Below are positions 52,402 through 59,748 of a stretch of DNA of 64,000 bases, one piece after another. Source of the DNA: Sellimonas caecigallum (lineage in GTDB: Bacteria; Bacillota; Clostridia; Lachnospirales; Lachnospiraceae); NCBI RefSeq assembly GCF_045038405.1, contig NZ_CP173660.1, positions 1 through 64,000 on the forward strand, in the 5' to 3' direction. Every line of letters starts with the position of its first letter. Position 1 is the first letter of the stretch. The translations under genes and the position numbers were made by a program. Below the pieces are notes generated by a model. It had not been told where the DNA came from. It searched no databases and saw nothing but the letters and a program-made list of their open reading frames with translations.

Positions 52402-52575
52402 TTAAGCGTCTGGCTCTTTGATGACAGTTATCTTCAAGTTGTCAACTTTAATCAATCTTTCTTGTCTGCATTTTGGACAATAAAGGGGATAATTCTCCAA
52501 AACAGTGTCCTTCCTAATTTTATTACGGGTTTTGCTCCCACAAACAGGACACAATATCCATTCGCATTTCATCAT
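52402..52575 (-). CDS. cysteine-rich KTR-domain protein
   Basis: This 57-residue zinc-ribbon protein has WILCPVCGSKTRNKIRKDT followed by YPLYCPKCRQERLIKV, giving two CxxC pairs and the KTR signature that names the family. It is regularly found downstream of tet(O), tet(W) or tet(M) in Firmicutes elements. Function is unknown. Start is at ATG 52575, or the ATG directly after. It lies about 50 bases behind tet(O) in the same transcript. Confidence 0.88.
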   Translation of the reverse strand: MMKCEWILCPVCGSKTRNKIRKDTVLENYPLYCPKCRQERLIKVDNLKITVIKEPDA

Positions 52576-52626
52576 AATTAGTCTCTAATCCTTTCAAATC
52601 TCATTTTATATGACTTTTGCAAGCTG

Positions 52627-54546
52627 TTAAGCTAACTTGTGGAACATATGCCGAACCTTATCTATACGGCTATTCGGGCGGCGGGGTTGGCAAATAAATT
52701 TACCAATAGCTGGCTGGTATCCTTTTAACTCTGTCAAGCAGACTCCCTGCCCATTTGTGAAATAAGTTAAATCGTTCCTGTATTCTTGAATACATCTAGC
52801 AGGGATTTCTCCTTTCAGAATGACCTCGTCATTCTTTATCTGAGTACTTACAATATCTGCACAATACCTTGGAGCATCATGATACGCCCGTGAGAGATAT
52901 TCCTGCGGTGCATAAATTTCAAAGTGGAGATATGGCTCTAATAGTTCTGTCCCTGCTTTTTTTAAAGCCTGCTCCAATACGATAGGGGAAAGCAGCCGAA
53001 AGTCTGCGGGGGTACTTACAGGACTATAATACAATCCATATTCAAAACAGATTTTACAGTCTGTCACTTTCCATCCATACAGCCCCTGCTCGCAGCCATA
53101 AAGAACCCCCTCCATAACCGCATTTTGGAACGATTGATTTAAATATCCAAGTGAAACTCTGCTTTCATACTGCACTCCGCTTCCAATAGGGAGCGGCTCT
53201 ATGGACAACCCGACAGAAGCCCAGAAAGGATTTGGCGGGACTTCTATGTGGATGGTATATTCTGCTTTTCTAAGCGGTCTTTCCATATATATAACAGTAG
53301 GCTCTTTTATTTCTGCCTCCACATGATATTTTTCCTCAAGGATGGCACAAATGACTTCCATCTGCACATTCCCCAAAAAAGAAAGTATAATCTCATGCGT
53401 TGTAGTATCCACATAATATTTTAAAAGAGGGTCGCCATCTGAAATTTCTGTAAGTGCCCCAAGCAATATTTCCCGCTGTTCAGATTTCTTTACTGCAATC
53501 GTTGTTTGGAGCATAGGGAGAGGATTTTCAATAAATTTTCTCTGCGGCAACAGTATTTCGTTCCCCAAAATACTGTTTAGCTGCAAAACATCATTTGGTA
53601 AAATTACAATATCACCAGAGCAGGCTGTATCGGATGAATATAATTCACCGTTTGTCGGAACACACATCTCTGTGATTTTTATTTTCTCTTTTTCAGATAT
53701 TCTAATAACATCCCTCAAATGCAATGTTCCGCTATATATACGCACATAAACAAAACGCCGCCTTTTCTCTGAATATTCAATCTTAAAAACCTGCCCGCAT
53801 AGTTCAGATTGACCTTCAGGCGTTGATGAATAAAATTTACTGGCAATTACTTCTATAAGCTGCCGAATCCCCAGATTGTTTTTAGCGCTTCCGTGATAAA
53901 CGGGAAATAACGTTCCGTTTTGGAATCTCCTGTTTTCTTCCTGTTCCAGTTCTGACATTTTAAACGGTTTCCCTGACATATATTTCTCTAATAGTTCATC
54001 GTTTCCCATAATTACCGCATCCCACTGTTCCATATCGTCATTGTCCGTTACATTTATATGGGGATGCTGCCCAACCTTTTGCTTCACTATAATTTCCGAA
54101 GAAAGCTTTGCTTTCATTTCCCGATATACCATTGGCAAATCAATCCCCTCTTGGTCAATTTTATTGATGAAAAAAATTGTCGGAATCTTCATTATCTGTA
54201 GTGCATGAAACAGTATACGGGTCTGTGCCTGTATGCCATCCTTTGCAGAAACTAATAATACTGCTCCGTCTAATACGGATAAAGAACGGTATACTTCCGC
54301 CAAAAAATCCATATGGCCTGGCGTATCTATAATGTTGACTTTTACATCCTCCCACTGAAAAGATGTCACTGCTGTCTGGATAGTGATTCCCCTTTGACGC
54401 TCCAAATTCATTGTATCTGTCCTTGTTGTGCCTTCATCTACGCTCCCTAGTTCTGCAATTGCACCACTGGTATACAATAAACTTTCCGTTAATGTTGTCT
54501 TTCCTGCGTCAACGTGAGCCAGAATGCCTAAGTTAATTATTTTCAT
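52627..54546 (-). CDS. tet(O): tetracycline resistance ribosomal protection protein Tet(O)
   Basis: This 639-residue EF-G-like GTPase dislodges tetracycline from the ribosomal decoding site. G motifs are LAHVDAGKTTLTE, IDTPGHMDFLAEVY and FINKIDQEG. The C-terminal domain has the conserved NQSFQNAVMEGVLYGCEQGL and CRPNSRIDK-like end (here QPRRPNSRIDKVRHMFHKL). Wording and length match Tet(O) closely as I remember it, and Tet(W) and Tet(32) less so; a mosaic cannot be excluded. A GGAGG ribosome site and attenuator leader precede it. Confidence 0.92.
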   Translation of the reverse strand: MKIINLGILAHVDAGKTTLTESLLYTSGAIAELGSVDEGTTRTDTMNLERQRGITIQTAVTSFQWEDVKVNIIDTPGHMDFLAEVYRSLSVLDGAVLLVSAKDGIQAQTRILFHALQIMKIPTIFFINKIDQEGIDLPMVYREMKAKLSSEIIVKQKVGQHPHINVTDNDDMEQWDAVIMGNDELLEKYMSGKPFKMSELEQEENRRFQNGTLFPVYHGSAKNNLGIRQLIEVIASKFYSSTPEGQSELCGQVFKIEYSEKRRRFVYVRIYSGTLHLRDVIRISEKEKIKITEMCVPTNGELYSSDTACSGDIVILPNDVLQLNSILGNEILLPQRKFIENPLPMLQTTIAVKKSEQREILLGALTEISDGDPLLKYYVDTTTHEIILSFLGNVQMEVICAILEEKYHVEAEIKEPTVIYMERPLRKAEYTIHIEVPPNPFWASVGLSIEPLPIGSGVQYESRVSLGYLNQSFQNAVMEGVLYGCEQGLYGWKVTDCKICFEYGLYYSPVSTPADFRLLSPIVLEQALKKAGTELLEPYLHFEIYAPQEYLSRAYHDAPRYCADIVSTQIKNDEVILKGEIPARCIQEYRNDLTYFTNGQGVCLTELKGYQPAIGKFICQPRRPNSRIDKVRHMFHKLA

Positions 54547-54826
54547 GTGATTTTCCTCCTATCAACACCCAAAAAAGGGCATAAAAATACCCAGTGATAA
54601 ATACTCCTATCACTGGGTAAATAACTCCAATAGCCCCAAAACACTTATATGTTTTCGGGCATATAAAATTACATGATAAAAGTATTCTTAAACTGGGTAC
54701 AAAAAACTAAGCCCCATATTAAAAGTGAAACGGGACTGCTACTTTTTGTTCCCACTATCAAATTGACAGTTTATTTAAGAATACCTTGCCGCATATTTAT
54801 TAACTCCTTGTATAATACTGAATCTA
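54547..54826 (-). promoter_or_regulatory. transcription attenuator leader of tet(O)
   Basis: The leader resembles that of tet(M). A seven-codon peptide (MRQGILK, 54771-54794) has AAGGAG upstream. A stem can form between GTATTCTTAAA and TTTAAGAATAC. A terminator has ACCCAGTGATA (54589-54599) paired with TATCACTGGGT (54608-54618), followed on the minus strand by ATTTTTATG. Stalled or slowed ribosomes on the leader would favour read-through into tet(O). Confidence 0.8.
54771..54794 (-). CDS. tet(O) leader peptide
   Basis: ATG CGG CAA GGT ATT CTT AAA TAA encodes a seven-residue peptide, MRQGILK. A good AAGGAG site lies nine bases upstream. Its codons form one arm of the leader stem, so its translation would change leader folding. 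Confidence 0.7.
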   Translation of the reverse strand: MRQGILK

Positions 54827-54855
54827 ATTATATTCCTTAACCCTTTATTTGTCAA
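54827..54855 (-). promoter_or_regulatory. tet(O) promoter
   Basis: On the minus strand TTGACA (54850-54855) and TATAAT (54827-54832) are spaced by exactly 17 bases, a perfect consensus. The leader peptide starts about 33 bases downstream. Confidence 0.9.
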
Positions 54856-54912
54856 GCTGACAAACTAAAGCAGAAAAAGCGGCAGGATTTCCCCCTGCCA
54901 CTAATCATCTGT

Positions 54913-55287
54913 TTATGCAAAAATAATTTCCTTTTCCACAATCTCCCTCGCACAAGCCCTTATGTTATTGAGGCATCCTGTCCATTCTAAGGCGTTTTCT
55001 GCCTTTAGCTGTTCCGTTATGCCCTGTGCCTGTTTCATACCCTCTATGAGCCTTTCAAAGCGTTCCTGTGCCTGTCTGTTGATGTCGGCAAGGTAGGCGT
55101 TTAGCCTGCCGCTTGTAAGAAGATTGGTGTATGTAACTTTACGGTACTGTTTTAGATAATCTAAATGCCGTTGCCCCCAGATGCCTATTGCCTGTTCTTC
55201 TTCGGCGGGTACAGTTAAGCACGGTATCAAATAATCCCCTTGCCTTTCGTATTTGCCGCCCAGTTCCTCAAATAATGATTTTGCCAT
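54913..55287 (-). CDS. tnpV: TnpV-family transposon-encoded protein
   Basis: The 124-residue protein matches TnpV of Tn4451-type elements: SLFEELGGKYERQGDYLIPC, a central LTSGRLNAYLADINRQAQER and a C-terminal NNIRACAREIVEKEIIFA. Function is unknown. It is the first gene inside the right end of the element and ends about 60 bases upstream of the tet(O) promoter. Family length is normal. Confidence 0.88.
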   Translation of the reverse strand: MAKSLFEELGGKYERQGDYLIPCLTVPAEEEQAIGIWGQRHLDYLKQYRKVTYTNLLTSGRLNAYLADINRQAQERFERLIEGMKQAQGITEQLKAENALEWTGCLNNIRACAREIVEKEIIFA

Positions 55288-55317
55288 TGTCTGTTACCTC
55301 CACATTCTTTTTTATTT

Positions 55318-55347
55318 TGAATGTCCGCAAAATCCGTCCTACATCAG
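55318..55347 (-). repeat. right end and attachment core of the tet(O) element
   Basis: CTGA core (TCAG on the plus strand at 55344-55347) leads inward to TTTTGCGGACATTCA (minus strand, 55332-55318), the partner of the left end. Its short TGTAGGA stretch supplies the stop that truncates the ParB half. Confidence 0.75.
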
Positions 55348-55572
55348 CCGAACCGTTGCCGGGGTCATCACTCCATTTCTCTTGATGCTCTCAACAAGCT
55401 GTTCCATGTCCTCGTCCAGTAAAACTTTGAACGGATGATCTGGAAACTCGTCAATTTCCGCAATCGGAATGTCCCGTATCTTGCTCAGTTTTGCTTCCGC
55501 ACGGCTTTCATCCGTCTGGAAAAGGTCATCGTATGCGGTCAGTTCGATTTTGTGTCCGTTGCTTCTCGCCAA
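55339..55572 (-). pseudogene. parB: ParB-like protein, N-terminal part (split gene)
   Basis: The 77 codons read ARSNGHKIELTAYDDLFQTD to VESIKRNGVMTPATVRL, then M-stop contributed by the inserted element. This is the first half of a ParB nuclease-like domain. The rest is at 43634-44344. Translation starts inside the end of parA (47-base overlap), the usual coupled parAB order. Confidence 0.88.
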
Positions 55573-56042
55573 TTTCTGCCACCTCCTTTCCTAATTGTTC
55601 ATAGGCAGCGGCCACCTTTCCGCTTTTGTCATAAGCAAAAATACTCTTTCCCTCTGCGGTAGCTTCTACCGCACGGATAGAATGGGGGATTTCGGTATCA
55701 AAAACCTTGATCCTTTGCCCGTATGCACTTTTCACCGAAGCAGTAATTTCTTTTGAAATGTTGGTGCGGGGCATTACCATTGTCATCAGAATACCATCTA
55801 TCCTCAGTTTGGGATTGATCTGCCGCTTGACCATAGAAACCGAGCGAAGCAACAGCTCCAGACCTTTCGCAGAAAGATAGTGCGGCTGTGTTGGGATAAC
55901 CACACTGTCAGCCGCCGCCAAAGCATTGATGGTAATCATGCCAAGAGAGGGCATACAGTCAATCAGTACATAGTCGTAATTCTTTTTTACCTCATTCACA
56001 TAGGTTTTCAAGACACGCTCACGGCTCTTCATGCAAATTCCA
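55526..56042 (-). pseudogene. parA: ParA-family partition ATPase, 5' truncated
   Basis: About 165 residues of a ParA/Soj ATPase remain: ERVLKTYVNEVKKNYDYVLI followed by DCMPSLGMITINALAAADSV (Walker B region), then IPTQPHYLSAKGLELLL. The Walker A half is missing. Homology stops within a few codons of 56032, where the IS21 element starts, so the insertion or an associated deletion removed the N-terminus. The other IS side does not continue parA. Confidence 0.85.
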
Positions 56043-56047
56043 GTCGA

Positions 56048-56124
56048 TCGGTGCGTTCATTTCAGAATTAGCGGTGCACCTATTCTGAAATAGCGGTGCA
56101 CTGATTCCATTCTAAACGGTGCGC
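56048..56124 (+). repeat. IS21 left-end repeats, about 22-bp spacing
   Basis: TCGGTGCGT, GCGGTGCAC, GCGGTGCAC and ACGGTGCGC start near 56048, 56071, 56093 and 56116. The right end holds two inverted copies (CGCACCG at 58534 and 58556, 22 apart). Regular helical spacing suits several IstA subunits bound on one face. Confidence 0.7.
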
Positions 56125-56181
56125 TTTCTTTTATAATGAACAATGAAACTCGTTCATTACAAGTTGAGAAAGGAGCACCAA

Positions 56182-57747
56182 ATGCAAAAATACTCAACAA
56201 TCATTGGTGTGATTGAATTACGCCAAAGCGGTATTGGATACCGCACTACCAAGAAGCGGTACAACATAGGAAACAGTACCGTAACACTTATTATGAACCG
56301 CTTTCATGAACTGGGGCTTCCCCTGGAGGAGTTGAAAGCAATGCCGCCGAAGAAAGTCGAGGAGGCTTTCTATCCGCCAGAGAATCTCCGCCGTGCTGAA
56401 AAGGAATTGCCAGATTTCTTTCAGATCCATCAGCGTATGATGGCGATGGCGACTCCCGATCTTGCATTCCAGTGGCTGGAATACAAGAAAGAGCATCCGA
56501 ATGGCTATCAACTGTCACAGTTCTATAAGCTCTACAGAGATTTCCTGAGAGAAAATTTGGGACAGAATTCTGTATCTATGCCTGTTGAACGGATCCCGGG
56601 AGAGCGGATGTATATCGACTGGATCGGCGATCAGCCTGAACTACTGACGGATCCTGCAACCGGCGAGATACACAAAGTTCATGTGTTCGCTACGACGCTT
56701 GGCTTCAGCAGCCGTGTATATGCAGAAGTATTCCTTGATGAGAGGCTGCCAAGTTTTATTACCGGCGTTGTCCACGCACTGGAATACTATGGGGCTGTTC
56801 CGAAATATCTTGTTCCAGACAACCTGAAGACCGCGATTTCTAAGCACTCAAAGGACGAATTGATCCTGAATTCAGCTTTTTCAGATCTGGAGGATTTCTA
56901 CGATACGATTGTACTGCCTCCACCGCCGCGCAAGCCGAAAGGGAAACCGACGATAGAAAACCACGTCCGTTTTTTGGAGACACATTTAATCGAGCGCTTA
57001 AAAGAAAACATATTTACAAGTCTCGATTCCCTGAACAAAGAAACCCAAAAGATAATAGCGGCAATCAATCAAGCGGATTTCCGGAATAAAAATGATATCC
57101 GCAGGACACGGGAGTATGCCTTCCAGACCTACGACAAGCCCAAAATGAAGCCTCTTCCATCGGGCAGCTTTACGACTTGTGATTATAAATATTTTCTGCG
57201 TATACCAGATAATTACCACCTTGAATATGACAGCCACTATTACTCTGTATTGTATACGTATCACGGAAAACCTGCAATGCTCAAAGCTACAATGAGTGAG
57301 ATAAGGATCTGTGATGAGAATAACAGGCTTTTATGTAAGCATGTACGCTCCTATAAGGATTTTCCGCGTTATATCACAGACGACAGTCATATGCCCCCGG
57401 AACACCTGTATTACAAAGAACTGAATGCACATGACGGGGCGTATTACCGCAGATGGGCATCCGTTTATGGAGAATCCATGGTTACGCTCATTGACCGTAT
57501 TCTCCGCAGCGTGAAGCATGAAGAACAGACATACAACAGCTGCAAGGGGATTCTGCATATGTGCAATGATGTCCCGCGTCATATCGCTGCGGAAGCAGCC
57601 CAGATTTGTATTGATGCATCCGCATGCAAGTACACTTACTTCAAGAAAGCCCTTAGCCGTCTGGTTAACCACGAACCGACAGGAAAGAGCGCAGCCGGAC
57701 ACCTTCCGGAACATGAAAACATCAGAGGGAGGGACTGCTATCAATGA
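56182..57747 (+). CDS. istA: IS21-family transposase IstA (second element)
   Basis: The ~521-residue DDE transposase has an N-terminal helix-turn-helix (VIELRQSGIGYRTTKKRYNI). The catalytic core has RMYIDWIGDQPEL, LVPDNLKTAISKHS and KPTIENHVRFLE, supplying Asp, Asp and Glu. ATG 56182 is used because AAAGGAG is eight bases upstream; the opening at 56143 lies in the repeat region. It overlaps istB by four bases. Intact, and only distantly like the istA at 2.6 kb. Confidence 0.93.
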   Translation: MQKYSTIIGVIELRQSGIGYRTTKKRYNIGNSTVTLIMNRFHELGLPLEELKAMPPKKVEEAFYPPENLRRAEKELPDFFQIHQRMMAMATPDLAFQWLEYKKEHPNGYQLSQFYKLYRDFLRENLGQNSVSMPVERIPGERMYIDWIGDQPELLTDPATGEIHKVHVFATTLGFSSRVYAEVFLDERLPSFITGVVHALEYYGAVPKYLVPDNLKTAISKHSKDELILNSAFSDLEDFYDTIVLPPPPRKPKGKPTIENHVRFLETHLIERLKENIFTSLDSLNKETQKIIAAINQADFRNKNDIRRTREYAFQTYDKPKMKPLPSGSFTTCDYKYFLRIPDNYHLEYDSHYYSVLYTYHGKPAMLKATMSEIRICDENNRLLCKHVRSYKDFPRYITDDSHMPPEHLYYKELNAHDGAYYRRWASVYGESMVTLIDRILRSVKHEEQTYNSCKGILHMCNDVPRHIAAEAAQICIDASACKYTYFKKALSRLVNHEPTGKSAAGHLPEHENIRGRDCYQ

Positions 57748-58505
57748 ATGAGAATCTTTCCCTTACTCATGAGGAACTCCTGATCTGTGAACGTTTGCGT
57801 TCCCTGAGGATGTCCGGAATGGCAGATGCATTTGAAAGCCAGATGCTGGATCCGAATGCCGATCTGGCGCCCTTCATTGAACGGTTCACGGAGATTGTAA
57901 ACCATGAATGGCAGATACGATACGACAAAAAGTTTAAACGCTATCTGAAACAGGCACATCTGCGCTATCCGGATGCTGATCTGGATGAAACCATTTATGA
58001 TCCCGCAAGAAAACTGGACACAACTGCGATTGAGCGGCTGGCAACCTGCCATTGGATTGATGAAGGCAAGAATCTCCTGATTACCGGCATGACAAGTAGC
58101 GGGAAAACACACCTGAGCAATGCCTTGTGTATCTCTGCTCTTCGCCAGCTGAAGACGGTACGATATATCCGGGCAAACACGCTCATGCTTGAACTGGAGC
58201 AGGCTAGGCTGAAGTCAACCTATCTGGAATACGTTACCGCACTGTCCAAACTTGATCTGCTTGCGATTGATGACTTTGGTCTCATGGAGCTGGATCTGGA
58301 TAAATGCCGAGATCTCTTCGAAGTGATCGACGGACGGGATGGACGCAGATCTACAATCATCATTTCACAGTTTCCGATCAAGTCATGGTTTGATCTGTTC
58401 CGGGAACACACTTATGCAGATGCCTGCCTTGCACGCATTACAGACAAACGACATAGTTATAGGCTCGAAATGAATGGCATCAGTATGCGCGTAGCTGAGA
58501 AATAA
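57744..58505 (+). CDS. istB: IS21-family helper ATPase IstB (second element)
   Basis: This 253-residue AAA+ protein selects targets and activates IstA. Walker A is LITGMTSSGKTHLSNAL, Walker B KLDLLAIDDFGLMEL, and sensor/Arg-finger blocks are RRSTIIISQFPIKSWFD and CLARITDKRHSYRL. Full length, so this element can probably transpose. Confidence 0.94.
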   Translation: MNENLSLTHEELLICERLRSLRMSGMADAFESQMLDPNADLAPFIERFTEIVNHEWQIRYDKKFKRYLKQAHLRYPDADLDETIYDPARKLDTTAIERLATCHWIDEGKNLLITGMTSSGKTHLSNALCISALRQLKTVRYIRANTLMLELEQARLKSTYLEYVTALSKLDLLAIDDFGLMELDLDKCRDLFEVIDGRDGRRSTIIISQFPIKSWFDLFREHTYADACLARITDKRHSYRLEMNGISMRVAEK

Positions 58506-58602
58506 GCATCTGTCATCAGAGGGATGATGCTCCGCACCGTTTAAAATGGACTGAGCGCACCGTTGGTGCGGAGCATATGCCCCCTTTTACTGGAATTTGC
58601 AC

Positions 58603-58794
58603 TCATACATGTGCCTTTGCAGGTCTGCAGTGCTCCTTCATACGGAATACCGGAATTCGGATTGTATTACCGAATTGTTTTGACTTTGTCATGGAACCAC
58701 ATTTTTCACACTCCATCCAGCCGTCAGTTTCTTCCAGATAGAGGTTGTGATTCACGTGTCCACATATGGGGCATTTTACATCATACTGTTTCAT
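58603..58794 (-). CDS. small zinc-ribbon protein
   Basis: The 63-residue product has CPICGHVNHNLYLEE and MECEKCGSMT, two CxxC pairs of a zinc ribbon, with a basic tail. It resembles conjugative-element accessory proteins; the function is unknown. Its stop lies a base or two from the end of the IS21 element, so its true C-terminus may have been cut. It follows the LexA-like gene by 19 bases and shares its transcript. Confidence 0.65.
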   Translation of the reverse strand: MKQYDVKCPICGHVNHNLYLEETDGWMECEKCGSMTKSKQFGNTIRIPVFRMKEHCRPAKAHV

Positions 58795-58813
58795 CGGCTA
58801 ACCCTCCTCAAAG

Positions 58814-59431
58814 TTACATCGTCTTGATCACATGACTTAGAACTCCCTGACAGATCAGTGTGCTGACCAGAATCTTTTTATCCGGATAAACCTCCTGGTT
58901 CATATACTCAAGAACAACTTTATTGGATTCCTTATCAATCCCTGCATAATGCTTCAGCGTGTTCTCATTGTTCTCATCCAGCGCAACCACGATATCTCCA
59001 AGCTTCGGCTCTGCATTCTTTCTGATGACAAGTGTGTCACCGGATTCAATGCCTGCATCCACCATGGAATCCCCTTTCGCCTTCAAAATATAAAAGGGTC
59101 CTTTACCAAAGATGGCTGTTGGAAGTGATGTCCGGTAAAGAAGGTTTGCTTCTTCCAGAGCGGGCTCACCACAGTTGATCTCACCGACAGCATCTACCTG
59201 TTCCGAATCAACCAGGATCTTATCCAGTTCCCGGACAGATACCTTTCCATCCTGATAACGGATCAGTCCCTGCCTGTCCATAGCTACGAGATAGGTGTAA
59301 GCGGTGCTACGCACAACCTCCATCGCATTGGCAATCTGCGTGATCGTCGGCATCGCACCAGCATTCTCCAGATAATATTCACTGATATACTGCTTTATCC
59401 TGTTCATTAGTTCGGGGTCCTTATGTCTCAT
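58814..59431 (-). CDS. LexA-like self-cleaving repressor
   Basis: The 205 residues have an N-terminal winged helix (PTITQIANAMEVVRSTAYTY) and a C-terminal S24 peptidase domain with Ser in KAKGDSMVDAGIESGD and Lys in NNENTLKHYAG. The likely autocleavage point is in INCGEPAL, a Cys-Gly bond as in UmuD and several phage repressors rather than the Ala-Gly of LexA. A LexA-type operator sits in its own promoter. It could be the host's second LexA or an element repressor induced by DNA damage. Confidence 0.88.
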   Translation of the reverse strand: MRHKDPELMNRIKQYISEYYLENAGAMPTITQIANAMEVVRSTAYTYLVAMDRQGLIRYQDGKVSVRELDKILVDSEQVDAVGEINCGEPALEEANLLYRTSLPTAIFGKGPFYILKAKGDSMVDAGIESGDTLVIRKNAEPKLGDIVVALDENNENTLKHYAGIDKESNKVVLEYMNQEVYPDKKILVSTLICQGVLSHVIKTM

Positions 59432-59461
59432 AGAAGGATCCTCTCTTTCTAAGTTCTAATG

Positions 59462-59515
59462 CGAACAATTTGTTTTCGATAGGATTATTATAGAACATAT
59501 GTTCTGTTACTGCAA
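59462..59515 (-). promoter_or_regulatory. promoter and LexA-type operators of the lexA-like gene
   Basis: On the minus strand TTGCAG (59510-59515) and TATAAT (59487-59492) are 17 bases apart. The palindrome GAACATATGTTC (59493-59504), a Gram-positive SOS-box form, lies inside the spacer. A weaker copy, CGAACAATTTGTTTTCG, lies at about 59462-59478, downstream of the -10. Both fit autorepression. Confidence 0.85.
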
Positions 59516-59584
59516 CATGTTTTTTGCAAAAAGAAAGGAGGTGTCGCCGCATGGCAACACCTCACATATCTTACTTCTCATTTT

Positions 59585-59745
59585 CAGGGAAAGCACAAAA
59601 CTTTTTTTTGAATAGAATCTATCTTATCTAAGGAAAGACATTCTACTGCATCGCCAAGGATCTGCTGAACATCAGGATCTGAAATAGAGTAACCAATAAA
59701 TATGATGGAATATTCGAGGACACGACCCTGATAGAGAACTCTTAG
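59585..59745 (-). pseudogene. remnant of a SIR2-like protein
   Basis: A start-less minus-strand frame reads LYQGRVLEYSIIFIGYSISD, then PDVQQILGDAVECLSLDKI and stop. FIGYSISDP is the conserved strand-loop of SIR2-like NAD-binding domains (VFLGYSLSDPN form), as found in bacterial defence NADases. Only about 50 residues remain, abutting the DUF234 ATPase stop. The 5' part is missing, so it is a fossil. Confidence 0.55.
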
Positions 59746-59748
59746 ATT

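Larger units (their letters stand above)
44341..55347 (-). mobile_element. 11.0-kb serine-recombinase mobilizable element carrying tet(O), inserted in parB
   Basis: Both ends carry CTGA (TCAG on the plus strand at 44341-44344 and 55344-55347). Imperfect inverted ends share TTTTGCGGACA-TTCA (44354-44369 and 55318-55332). Removing one CTGA and everything between restores parB. Content: serine recombinase, ParB, MobV relaxase, oriT, RepA-like ATPase, sigma-like proteins, KTR protein, tet(O), TnpV. This is Tn4451/Tn5397-like logic, where the recombinase exchanges at a GA core. Confidence 0.88.
56032..58601 (+). mobile_element. complete IS21-family element, 2.57 kb
   Basis: Ends are TGCAAATTCCAG (56032-56043) and CTGGAATTTGCA (58590-58601), perfect 12-bp inverted repeats in the TG...CA form usual for IS21. 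Inside lie istA, istB and multiple GGTGCRC repeats at both ends. No obvious target duplication is seen, and the two flanks come from different genes, suggesting an adjacent deletion. Confidence 0.88.

Noticed and set aside
52627..54546. Elongation factor G
   Set aside because: Sequence wording, attenuator leader and TnpV/KTR neighbours identify Tet(O) instead.
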